Origin: Bacteroidales bacterium
GTDB taxonomy: Bacteria; Bacteroidota; Bacteroidia; Bacteroidales; Marinilabiliaceae
Reading direction: 5' to 3'
NCBI GenBank assembly: GCA_017539645.1
Contig: JAFYCM010000056.1
Location: 1 to 45,033, forward strand
DNA: 45,033 nucleotides
Under the pieces are notes generated by a model. The model saw nothing but the letters and a program-made list of their open reading frames with translations, made no database searches and was not told the DNA's origin. This document shows, one piece after another, positions 26,670 through 34,516 of the stretch; within the stretch, counting starts at the first letter, position 1; the number at the start of each line of letters is the position of its first letter. Both the position numbers and the translations under genes were made by a program.

Positions 26670-26673
26670 TAAC

Positions 26674-27357
26674 ATGCTCTACAACGAACAACATAAACTT
26701 GGCGATATAATATGCGAACACTATCAGATGCTGCATTTGCTCAGTAGATTTGGTATTTCGCTCGGTTTTGGTGATAAGACGGTAAAGGCCATTTGCGACG
26801 AGAACAACGTCGACTGCAACACGTTCTTAGCCACTGTAAACTACATAATTACGGGCGAGACGACGGACCTTTCTCTCATCGATTTGCACTCGATGATGAA
26901 CTTCCTCCAAAATGCCCATAATTATTACATCGACTACTGCTTTCCGACGCTTCGTAGGCGCCTCATAAACGTCATCGACTTCAACGACGACAATAAACTT
27001 GCGCTGCTCATTATCAGTCTGTTCGATGAATACGTAAAAGGCTTGAAAAGTCACCTTAGCTACGAGGATAAGACGGTTTTTCCATACGTACGCGAACTTC
27101 TAAGCGGCAAGCAACCAGCTACTTCATACCAGATTTCGAGTTTCATGCGTCACCACGACCAGCTCGACCAACGATTGATGGAACTCAAGAATGTAATCAT
27201 AAAATATTCGCCGTCGAACAACAATATAAACGAGGTCAACGCTACGTTATTCGACATTTTCAGTTGCGAAGCCGACCTGAAATCGCACTGTTTGATTGAA
27301 GACAATATTTTCATTCCTGCCGTTAGAGCGTTGGAAATGAAACTACTACAGAAATAG
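26674..27357 (+). CDS. Hemerythrin-domain protein with ScdA/DUF542-like N-terminus
   Basis: 227 aa from the ATG at 26674; a longer frame from a TTG at 26635 lies wholly in repeat DNA, so I reject it. The N-terminal part (LSRFGISLGFGDKTVKAICD) resembles the DUF542 domain of RIC/ScdA/YtfE proteins but lacks their Cys-Cys pair. The rest is a hemerythrin-like four-helix bundle with candidate iron ligands in HSMM, LKSHLSYEDKTVFP, MRHHDQLDQ and LKSHCLIEDNIFIPA. Relatives repair iron-sulfur clusters after nitrosative or oxidative stress. A LuxR-type regulator follows 7 bp later and may be co-transcribed. Confidence 0.82.
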   Translation: MLYNEQHKLGDIICEHYQMLHLLSRFGISLGFGDKTVKAICDENNVDCNTFLATVNYIITGETTDLSLIDLHSMMNFLQNAHNYYIDYCFPTLRRRLINVIDFNDDNKLALLIISLFDEYVKGLKSHLSYEDKTVFPYVRELLSGKQPATSYQISSFMRHHDQLDQRLMELKNVIIKYSPSNNNINEVNATLFDIFSCEADLKSHCLIEDNIFIPAVRALEMKLLQK

Positions 27358-27364
27358 AATAGCC

Positions 27365-28006
27365 ATGATGGAGAGAAACAGAAAAGGCATAAAGGTGGTC
27401 ATAGCCGAAACGTCGCTTATTCTGCGTTCGGGAATGGCTGCAGCACTTGCAAAATCGGTTGAAGGTCCAGTGCAAATAATGGAGATTGCGCTATATGCCA
27501 ATTTCGAAAACAAGGTGGCAACCTTTGGCCCCGACATTCTTATCGTAAACCCATTTTTCGGCGGAAAATTCAACATCGAACGCTGCAAGGCGAACAAAGA
27601 TTTGAACCTTTGCAACACCAAATTCGTGGCGTTCATCTCGGGCTTCGTAGAGCCGCAAATACTTGAAAACTACGATGCTACCATAAATATTTACGACAAC
27701 AACACACAACTTAGTGCGCTCATAAACAAACTATCCAACACCACCAACCGCGACGAAGACGACGAAGAGCAACTCTCGCAACGCGAACGCGAAATAATCA
27801 AAGAGGTGGTGAAAGGTCAGACAAACAAAGAGATTGCCGCAAAACTCAACCTGTCTATATACACCATACTTACGCACCGGCGCAATATAGCTCGCAAACT
27901 GCATATCCACAGTTCTACAGGTTTGGCCATCTACGCCATAGCCAATGGAATGGTAAGCAAAGACGAACTGAAACTCAAAAAACGTCCTTCGATGGATGAT
28001 TTTTGA
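27365..28006 (+). CDS. LuxR-type helix-turn-helix transcriptional regulator
   Basis: 213 aa. The C-terminal LuxR/GerE HTH (about residues 138-200) reads LSQREREIIKEVVKGQTNKE and then IAAKLNLSIYTILTHRRNIA, a good NarL-family match. The N-terminal half has a receiver-like fold but no convincing phospho-acceptor Asp in the usual place (PDILIVNPFFGG), so it may be a pseudo-receiver. It follows the hemerythrin-like gene after 7 bp. Regulation of that gene, or joint response to redox or NO stress, is inferred from the pairing only. An alternative start is the next ATG at 27368. Confidence 0.87.
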   Translation: MMERNRKGIKVVIAETSLILRSGMAAALAKSVEGPVQIMEIALYANFENKVATFGPDILIVNPFFGGKFNIERCKANKDLNLCNTKFVAFISGFVEPQILENYDATINIYDNNTQLSALINKLSNTTNRDEDDEEQLSQREREIIKEVVKGQTNKEIAAKLNLSIYTILTHRRNIARKLHIHSSTGLAIYAIANGMVSKDELKLKKRPSMDDF

Positions 28007-28054
28007 GCTATAAAATGGTCGCCAATTGTAAACAGATAAACGAATAAAAAGCCT

Positions 28055-30256
28055 CTATTTGTTCAGCAATTCAACATTATAGACACCACGAACAGCTTTT
28101 ATCTTCTTTATTACATTGTCGAGCGACCCCGTTGATGCGACGAGGATTGTAACGTCGCCTTCGAAGCCGCCTTCGGTAGAATTGACGTTGATGGAGCGCA
28201 CGCGCAACGAGCCGTCTTTTGTAAGCAACTGCGTGATATTCGAGAGGATAGCAATATCGTCGGAACCAGTGATGCGCATGTCAATAGGCTTCAAATCGTT
28301 ATTAGAACCGACCCACTCAGCTGGCTGTATGCGATAAGGAAACTTACGACGCATCTCGGCCTCGTTGGGGCAACCAATACGATGCACCTTCAAGCCGCCA
28401 GCAGCAGTTATGAAGGCGAAAATATTGTCACCATAAATAGGCGAACAGCACTTTGCGAGCGTGAAGTTGATGTCGGTGAGCGAACTATCGATACGCAGAA
28501 CGTTGCGCGTCTCGTCCGTTTTGCCATCGTCGCGGTGGCGGAAATTCTCTGCCGAAATGGTCTTTTCGGGCGTCTTCTCTTGTTCTTCGCGTATCTGCTC
28601 GTCGACAAAATTCTTTATCTGCTGCGACTGTATTTTCTCCTGCCCGACATCGCTAAGGAATATGTTAATATCCTTATAGCCAAACTTATGCGTCATGTCG
28701 TGCAAGAGCGCGTCGGTAAGTTCAATCTTCCAATTTTTGAAGCGTCGGTCGAGCATTTCGCGCCCCACTTCGCTCTGCTTGAAGATTTTTTCCTTCAGCG
28801 CTTGGCGTAGCTTCGCTCGCGCGTGGCTTGTAGTAACCAACGACATCCAGTCTTGCTTGGGCTCTTGGCGCGGCGAGGTGAGAATCTCCACCTGATCGCC
28901 ATTTTGTATTACGTATTTTATAGATACGTTGCGCTCGTTGACAATAGCACCCACACAATGGCAACCAACTTTGGAGTGAATATCGAAGGCAAAATCGAGT
29001 ACCGTAGCCCCTTTTGCCAATCGGCGGAGCTCGCCTTTGGGCGTGAAGGCGAATACCTCTTTATCGTAGAGATTAAGTTTGAAATCTTCTATAAAATCGA
29101 CCGTCGTAAGCTCAGGATTCTCAAGCACTTCGCGAATATTCGAAAGCCATTTTTCCATGCTCGATTCGGTCTTTATGCCTTTGTATTTCCAGTGTGCAGC
29201 AAAACCTTTTTCGGCCACTTCATCCATACGCGCTGTACGTATCTGCACCTCAACCCAACGATTTTGTGGGCCAAGCACAGTAATATGCAAGCTCTCATAA
29301 CCATTACCCTTGGGCACTGAAATCCAGTCTTTTAGGCGCGTTGGATTAGGTTGATAGAGATCGGTAACTATGGAATATGCACGCCAGCAAGCCGCCTTCT
29401 CCATATCGAGCGGACAATCTATAATTATACGTATGGCAAATAGGTCGTAGATACCTTCTATATCTACGTGCGACTTCTTGAGTTTATTATAAATAGAACT
29501 AATAGTCTTGGTGCGACCCTTCATTTCATACTTCATGCCCGTGGCGTCGAGGCGTTCACGAAGTGGAGCTATGAAGTTATCTATGTATGCATCGCGACTG
29601 CGCTTGGTTTCGTTGAGTTTGCGGGCAATATCGAGGTATACTTCGCGATTGGTGTACTTCATCGAGAGGTCTTCCATCTCGCTCTTCATACCATACAGGC
29701 CCATACGATGAGCCATAGGAGCATAGAGCTGCCCAACCTCTTTGCCAATGCGCATCTGATCCTCCTCGGAGAACTGACGCAGATGGCGCATAAGAGCCAA
29801 ACGATCGGCAAGAATAACCAAAATCACACGCACGTCTTGCGCAAAGGTGAAGAGGAGTTTGCGGAAATTATCGCTCTCTATCGATGTATTTCGCTGATAG
29901 AGTTCGCACACTTTAGCCAAACCATCTACCACAGTAGCCGTCTGTTCGCCAAACAAGCGAGCCACATCGTCGCGCTGAATGGTCGTATGCTGCATCAATT
30001 CGTACAACATTGCACCCAAAGCAGCCACACGACCAAGCCCAATCTCGTCCACAACAACGTGAACTACCTCAAGCATGTGTTGCAAGCAAGTGTAGTCGGA
30101 GGCTTTCTGTTCTTTCAAATTCACATTGGCACACGATGCGAAGTAGCTACGAATTTTATGAATATCATCTTCTTCGCGCATTTCGGCAGTGGCTTTCAAT
30201 ACCGATTTATAAATAGTGAACAGTTGCGTACGCTCGTCGGTAATTACCATTTTCAT
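28055..30256 (-). CDS. relA: RelA/SpoT family (p)ppGpp synthetase with degenerate HD domain
   Basis: 733 aa with the long RSH layout: HD region (about 30-200), synthetase (about 230-370), TGS (about 405-465), helical and Cys-containing domains, and C-terminal ACT (about 655-733). The synthetase keeps RTKTISSIYNKL, GNGYESLHITVLG and VEVQIRT. In the HD region His60 remains, but the expected HD is Tyr85-Glu86 and the expected ED is Gln89-His90, while the LHNMR motif reads LALMR. So (p)ppGpp hydrolysis is probably lost and the protein acts as a RelA-type synthetase. The CC pair in LAKCCSPIYGDN is intact. A separate hydrolase should exist elsewhere. Confidence 0.93.
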   Translation of the reverse strand: MKMVITDERTQLFTIYKSVLKATAEMREEDDIHKIRSYFASCANVNLKEQKASDYTCLQHMLEVVHVVVDEIGLGRVAALGAMLYELMQHTTIQRDDVARLFGEQTATVVDGLAKVCELYQRNTSIESDNFRKLLFTFAQDVRVILVILADRLALMRHLRQFSEEDQMRIGKEVGQLYAPMAHRMGLYGMKSEMEDLSMKYTNREVYLDIARKLNETKRSRDAYIDNFIAPLRERLDATGMKYEMKGRTKTISSIYNKLKKSHVDIEGIYDLFAIRIIIDCPLDMEKAACWRAYSIVTDLYQPNPTRLKDWISVPKGNGYESLHITVLGPQNRWVEVQIRTARMDEVAEKGFAAHWKYKGIKTESSMEKWLSNIREVLENPELTTVDFIEDFKLNLYDKEVFAFTPKGELRRLAKGATVLDFAFDIHSKVGCHCVGAIVNERNVSIKYVIQNGDQVEILTSPRQEPKQDWMSLVTTSHARAKLRQALKEKIFKQSEVGREMLDRRFKNWKIELTDALLHDMTHKFGYKDINIFLSDVGQEKIQSQQIKNFVDEQIREEQEKTPEKTISAENFRHRDDGKTDETRNVLRIDSSLTDINFTLAKCCSPIYGDNIFAFITAAGGLKVHRIGCPNEAEMRRKFPYRIQPAEWVGSNNDLKPIDMRITGSDDIAILSNITQLLTKDGSLRVRSINVNSTEGGFEGDVTILVASTGSLDNVIKKIKAVRGVYNVELLNK

Positions 30257-30361
30257 GTGGTGATTGTTTTTGGTTAGGTAATAGCGAAGTTAAGCAAATT
30301 GGGAATTGAAATTTTGCTTTTTGCAGTAAATATTATCGTGTGTATCTGAGGTAAAACGAAA

Positions 30362-30396
30362 AATCCACCAGTGGCTGTGCATTCCACCGGTGGATT
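30362..30396 (-). terminator. Rho-independent terminator after the pectate lyase
   Basis: AATCCACCAGTGG (30362-30374) pairs with CCACCGGTGGATT (30384-30396) over 13 positions (one wobble). On the minus strand it is followed by TTTTCGTTTTAC, 28 bp past the pectate lyase stop. Confidence 0.8.
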
Positions 30397-30423
30397 CTAC
30401 AATACTTATAACCAAAAAACTAA

Positions 30424-33240
30424 CTATTTACATTTCTTATACAAGCACGATTTGCTTGTGTCGTCCACTTTGTGGAGTATATAAAGGCCTTGCGGAAGGT
30501 CGTTTTTCTTTGTGAAACGGCCAGCATATACGCCACCTAAAGTGTATACATCATATTGTGCATTAGCATCGAACGAGACAGCGTCAACGGCAGTAGTGAT
30601 GTCGTCGTCAGTATCATCTTCTTCATCGGTTGACGAAATTGCAACGCTATAAGTCTTTGATGGATTGGGCGATACATAGAAGTTAATCTCGCGAGTGAGC
30701 GTAGACACGTTGTCGGCATCGGTAGCAGTAACTTTTATAGTATAGATATTGCCAAGTGCCTCTTTTGCAGGCGTAAGCGACAATGTGGTTTTATCAATAT
30801 TGACATTCAAAATGTCGTCTGTTTCAGTGAGAGTGAACGAAGGCTTGTTGTTGTAGCCAGCGAACAACTGTTGCAAATCGAGCAGAGTAGCTTGACCTGC
30901 ACCTATTGTATAATGAGGCTGAGCAAGCCAATTGAGATAATCTTCGAGGAGCGTGTAGTCGTCGCCATCGGGGTCGGCATTGTTGTTGGCTACGGCAGCA
31001 TCGGAGCCTACAGCCTTCTCCCACCAATCTGGCATACCATCTTGGTCGGTATCAAAGTTTTTGGTGCGACGCAGCCAAGGGAATTTCTCCTCGTCGTAAT
31101 ACCAATCGAGACCTTCGCAGCCATTATCTGTTTCGCGGTCGATGAGACCAGACTTGCCACTTCTGCTACCTTTTGTAGAAGCCGTTCCAGCAAGTGTCTC
31201 GCTAACCATACGTACGTCATGGTCGTCGAGCGTAGGCTGCGAACAACCAGCATCGCTAAGTACGTTTTTATATGCAGCGCGCGCCGATTCCAAAGTTGCA
31301 TACGATTCGAAATATGGTTCGCTTACGAACACCGTCCAGTCGAGTTTCTGTCCGTTCTTCAATACGTATGTATATGTATCGCCATCTTTATCTTCGGTGA
31401 TAGCACCATTGTTAACGGCTTGGCGAACGTTACCATTTACATAATATTCTTGACTTCCTGAGCCTGTACCTTCGAGTTCGGCACGGAGTATATGTTTCTG
31501 CGTTGTAGCAGGACCCATTTTGTAGTAGTTATTTACGAAGTTGCATTCGTGCGTACCGCCATCGGTTGCGCGGCTGCCCCAGTTGTACACAACATTGTTG
31601 AATACATCGTGATGGCCAGCGTATGCGCCTACAGCGTCGAGACCACCCGAAAGGCTCCAGTTGCGACCTACGTTGTGTACGAGCAAGTTATGGTGATACG
31701 AAGCTGTATCGCCACCAATTGTAGCAGCATAACCATGCTCCTTGCCACTTTCGTAGTTAGGATGGTCGGCCACATTGAGCGCCTCAGAGATGAGCGTGCG
31801 CTGAAGTGTAATATTCTTGCTACCGCGGCTGCTGAATGCCTCATCGATAGTCCAACCAACCGAGCAGTGGTCTACGATGGCGTGATCGGCACCAGCAAGT
31901 CCAAGACCGTCGAGACCGCGGCTGTTATTAGCTGTGCCATCTTCGGGATAACCAAGACGCGAGCGAACGAAACGCGTAATGCCATCGGACGTAACGCCGA
32001 GTGCACCATTGGTTATAAGTATGCCTTTGCCCGGAGCTGTTTGACCAGCTATAGTTACGTTGCTATCGGCGCATGTGAGGCGAGCCCGCAGCTTAATTAC
32101 ACCAGAAACATCAAACACAATTGTGCGCGGACCGCTGACTTTCTTTATAGCATAGCGAAGTGAGCCTTCTGTAGGATTCTCATCATCACCATTATCTTCG
32201 AGATTTGTTACGTGAACCACTTTACCACCACGACCACCGTTAGCAAAACGTCCATAGCCTTCAGCTCCTGGAAATGCCAAGTGGCGTGGGCGGAAAATCC
32301 AAACTTCGCCTTGTGTGGTGTTACCGTCTGCACCAACTTGATCGACGCGCCAGAAATATTTCTTGAGATTCGAAAGACCTGTAACTTGGTATGTACTACC
32401 AGTAGTTTCGCCCAAGAGATTCAATTCTACATCGGCAGCATCGGTTTCGCTTGTAGCATACGTACTACCCATATATATAAGGCTCTTAACTGCACTTTCG
32501 GCAGATGTCCAGCCGAGCGTCATAGCGCCATCGTTTGCAGGAGCATGATAGTTTTCTTTACCAATATTAGGAGTATGCGCTTGGTCGGCAACATTAACCT
32601 CGTCGATGAGCATTGCACATACGTAAATATTTGACGTTGTATATGTTACGCCACTTTCTGGTTTAGAAACGAGACTAATTACAGACGCCTCGCCAGCATT
32701 TGCAGTGAATGTTGCGCCAGCGGTAGTAACTTCAGCAATGGTAGCTACACACGGCGACATAATTATACCCGACTGAGCCTCGGTGCCATTGGCATAGAGC
32801 GAAATAGGTGCAGGATTGTCGGCATTGCCACGGTCGGTGACATTGAGGTAGAACTGCACGTTGTGTTTACCGGCTATGAGACCTTCAATAGTGAAACGCA
32901 TAGTAACCGATTTGTCGGTGTAGTTGAGTTTCTGGTCGTCGTTTGCAGCATCGTAGCCATATACAATGGCAGCGTCTTCGAGGAGGCTAGAATTCTTGCA
33001 TTTATTACCCCAGTTGGAGTTCACGTTGCAGTCATCAGCGCCATTGGCATCTACAGTTATTTTTATGCTATTACCATTGGCGTCGGTGGTTTCGAGCGTC
33101 GAACTTGCGCCAGCAGAAACAACCCAAGAAGTATAGTTTAATTCGGTAATTTTTTTACTTGTATCAAAATCTATTTTTTGCGCCTCGGCAATGAGAGCCA
33201 CGCCGCAGAGCGCCACAATGGAGAAGAGTTTATTCGTCAT
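30424..33240 (-). CDS. Secreted multidomain pectate lyase (PL1-like) with type IX-like C-terminal domain
   Basis: 938 aa with signal peptide (about residues 1-20). Then: a carbohydrate-binding-like beta region (22-215), a fibronectin-III-like domain (about 225-315), a parallel beta-helix pectate lyase domain (about 320-600, opening FPGAEGYGRFANGGRGGKVV), a Ca2+-binding DTDQDGMPDWWE motif and DPDGDD (729-770), and a cadherin-like segment (about 800-857). It ends in YDVYTLGGVYAGRFTKKNDL followed by PQGLYIL, which looks like a type IX secretion sorting domain. It should cleave pectin or polygalacturonate at the cell surface. No SusC/SusD pair adjoins it; an AraC-type regulator lies upstream on the same strand. 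A -7 box is at 33266-33273. Confidence 0.88.
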   Translation of the reverse strand: MTNKLFSIVALCGVALIAEAQKIDFDTSKKITELNYTSWVVSAGASSTLETTDANGNSIKITVDANGADDCNVNSNWGNKCKNSSLLEDAAIVYGYDAANDDQKLNYTDKSVTMRFTIEGLIAGKHNVQFYLNVTDRGNADNPAPISLYANGTEAQSGIIMSPCVATIAEVTTAGATFTANAGEASVISLVSKPESGVTYTTSNIYVCAMLIDEVNVADQAHTPNIGKENYHAPANDGAMTLGWTSAESAVKSLIYMGSTYATSETDAADVELNLLGETTGSTYQVTGLSNLKKYFWRVDQVGADGNTTQGEVWIFRPRHLAFPGAEGYGRFANGGRGGKVVHVTNLEDNGDDENPTEGSLRYAIKKVSGPRTIVFDVSGVIKLRARLTCADSNVTIAGQTAPGKGILITNGALGVTSDGITRFVRSRLGYPEDGTANNSRGLDGLGLAGADHAIVDHCSVGWTIDEAFSSRGSKNITLQRTLISEALNVADHPNYESGKEHGYAATIGGDTASYHHNLLVHNVGRNWSLSGGLDAVGAYAGHHDVFNNVVYNWGSRATDGGTHECNFVNNYYKMGPATTQKHILRAELEGTGSGSQEYYVNGNVRQAVNNGAITEDKDGDTYTYVLKNGQKLDWTVFVSEPYFESYATLESARAAYKNVLSDAGCSQPTLDDHDVRMVSETLAGTASTKGSRSGKSGLIDRETDNGCEGLDWYYDEEKFPWLRRTKNFDTDQDGMPDWWEKAVGSDAAVANNNADPDGDDYTLLEDYLNWLAQPHYTIGAGQATLLDLQQLFAGYNNKPSFTLTETDDILNVNIDKTTLSLTPAKEALGNIYTIKVTATDADNVSTLTREINFYVSPNPSKTYSVAISSTDEEDDTDDDITTAVDAVSFDANAQYDVYTLGGVYAGRFTKKNDLPQGLYILHKVDDTSKSCLYKKCK

Positions 33241-33265
33241 ATCCGTTACAATTATTCTTGTGACG

Positions 33266-33273
33266 CAAAATTA
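33266..33273 (-). promoter_or_regulatory. Candidate -7 box for the pectate lyase gene
   Basis: On the minus strand TAATTTTG fits TAnnTTTG, 25 bp before the ATG. The region where a -33 element should be is occupied by a 12-bp inverted repeat arm, and no TTTG is seen there. Confidence 0.45.
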
Positions 33274-33280
33274 TATAGCA

Positions 33281-33368
33281 CAGCTATTTACGAGCTGTTA
33301 ATTATGTGGAAGTTTTTGCAAAAAAGGCTAACGCGACAGCAAAAAAGTGCACAAAACGTAAATAGCTG
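33281..33368. repeat. 12-bp perfect inverted repeat flanking 64 bp, upstream of the pectate lyase
   Basis: CAGCTATTTACG (33281-33292) and CGTAAATAGCTG (33357-33368) are exact reverse complements. The left arm also overlaps a smaller palindrome ACAGCT/AGCTGT (33280-33298). The arms lie between the AraC-type gene and the pectate lyase promoter. Confidence 0.85.
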
Positions 33369-33420
33369 CAAAAATGAGGCAATTACTCTACCCTACTCCA
33401 CAATTATACTTTGCGTGTGG

Positions 33421-34323
33421 CTAAGCCTCTTTTCCCCTCTCGCGTAAGCGTAAGTTCAGTGGTGTGGTCCCGAATTGTTCTTTTACGTATTTACCAAAGA
33501 ATGAGGGATTTGAGAAGCCCAACGTGTCGCAAATCTGTTTTATGGGCATGTCGGTTTGGCGGAGGTAGTAGCGAATGTCCTCTTTTACGTATTCGGTAAT
33601 CCATTCGTAGGCTGTTTTGCCTGAGTTTTGTTTGCAGATGTTGGTGAGGTGCTTCACCGAGATGCACAATTCGCCAGCATACCACTCTAACGGGCGATGC
33701 TTGGGGTTGCTACGCCCAAGAAGGTCGAAGAATTGCTGAAAAAGTGTGTTTGTGCGGCGCGTCTCTTGGGGCTCTTGCGTGGGTAGCAATTGCTTCACAC
33801 ACCCCATCAGACCAATGAAAGCACTACGCAGCAGCGCTTGAATCACCTCAGTGCGATACGGATTTCCTTCCTTGAAATTTATGCAAATGGTGAGCATCTC
33901 GTAGAAGTGCTGCATGAATTTGATGTCGGTATCGCTAAGGTCGATGATGTGCATTTTGTATTTATACATAACCTCGTTCCATAGGTTAATCTTCTCATGC
34001 AGAAAACTTTGCAGAATATCGTTAGTAAAGAAAATGGCCTTAATATTTATGTCGGGACTTGCCATTATGTCGGTCAGTAGCACGTTGGGCGGACAGAGCA
34101 CAATCTGATTTTCGCTTAGCATTATCTCGTTTCCACCCATTTTTGCTTGCACTTTTCCTTTTATACATACGGCAACCGTGTTCATCTCCATGTGCGCAGT
34201 GTCTATTTCGGCAAACTTCTGGATGTTGTCGATAATTACAATGTCATTGTCGTAGTAGTCGGGGCGAACAGCTTGGTTCTCAACCAAACTTTGAAGCGTT
34301 ATTTTATCTGTTATCATATTCAT
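33421..34323 (-). CDS. AraC family transcriptional regulator
   Basis: 300 aa. The N-terminal half is a cupin-like sensor domain (KMGGNEIMLSENQIVLCPP near residue 60). The C-terminal 100 residues carry the double HTH of AraC/XylS proteins, with ICKQNSGKTAYEWITEYV and the family signature PIKQICDTLGFSNPSFFGKY. It is divergent from the RND efflux operon with 193 bp between them, the classic arrangement for a local regulator, and is also upstream of the pectate lyase on the same strand. Three TGAGAAT motifs in the shared spacer are candidate operators. Efflux control is the likelier role, but this is inference. Confidence 0.9.
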   Translation of the reverse strand: MNMITDKITLQSLVENQAVRPDYYDNDIVIIDNIQKFAEIDTAHMEMNTVAVCIKGKVQAKMGGNEIMLSENQIVLCPPNVLLTDIMASPDINIKAIFFTNDILQSFLHEKINLWNEVMYKYKMHIIDLSDTDIKFMQHFYEMLTICINFKEGNPYRTEVIQALLRSAFIGLMGCVKQLLPTQEPQETRRTNTLFQQFFDLLGRSNPKHRPLEWYAGELCISVKHLTNICKQNSGKTAYEWITEYVKEDIRYYLRQTDMPIKQICDTLGFSNPSFFGKYVKEQFGTTPLNLRLRERGKEA

Positions 34324-34334
34324 GATGTTCGTTT

Positions 34335-34470
34335 TGAGAATGCAAAAATACCAGACTGAACGAGATTTAATGCTCTTTTGAGGATTGTTTATATTCTATA
34401 TGAGAATTGAGTTTCTAAAAGTATAGATATATTCCCTAAAAGAACACTAACCGATGATTTTCTATTCTCA
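34335..34470. promoter_or_regulatory. Divergent regulatory region with three TGAGAAT motifs
   Basis: TGAGAAT occurs at 34335-34341 and 34401-34407, and inverted (ATTCTCA) at 34464-34470. Spacings are 66 and 63 bp. The first site overlaps the expected start of the AraC transcript, whose -7 box TATTTTTG lies on the minus strand at 34350-34343. These are candidate operators for the AraC regulator. Confidence 0.4.
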
Positions 34471-34516
34471 TTTTTGCCACGTTTTCGTGATGCAACAATA
34501 GAAAAGTATCAAAAAT

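Noticed and set aside
26635-26673. Upstream TTG start extending the hemerythrin-domain protein
   Set aside because: The extension is entirely family A and B repeat sequence; the ATG at 26674 begins the conserved protein.
29468-30277. 269-aa plus-strand open frame opposite relA
   Set aside because: It lies wholly antisense to a clear RelA/SpoT gene, has no recognisable domain and is a codon-bias shadow.
31492-32163. 223-aa plus-strand open frame opposite the pectate lyase
   Set aside because: Antisense to a clear multidomain gene and without recognisable features.
33313-33346. Terminator for the AraC gene around GGCTAACGCGACAGC
   Set aside because: Only a 4-bp stem with a wobble pair can form between the A-runs, too weak to call.
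33293-33356. Invertible promoter that switches the pectate lyase
   Set aside because: Not proposed as fact: the -7 box lies outside the segment and neither orientation supplies an obvious -33 TTTG on the right strand. No recombinase gene is nearby.
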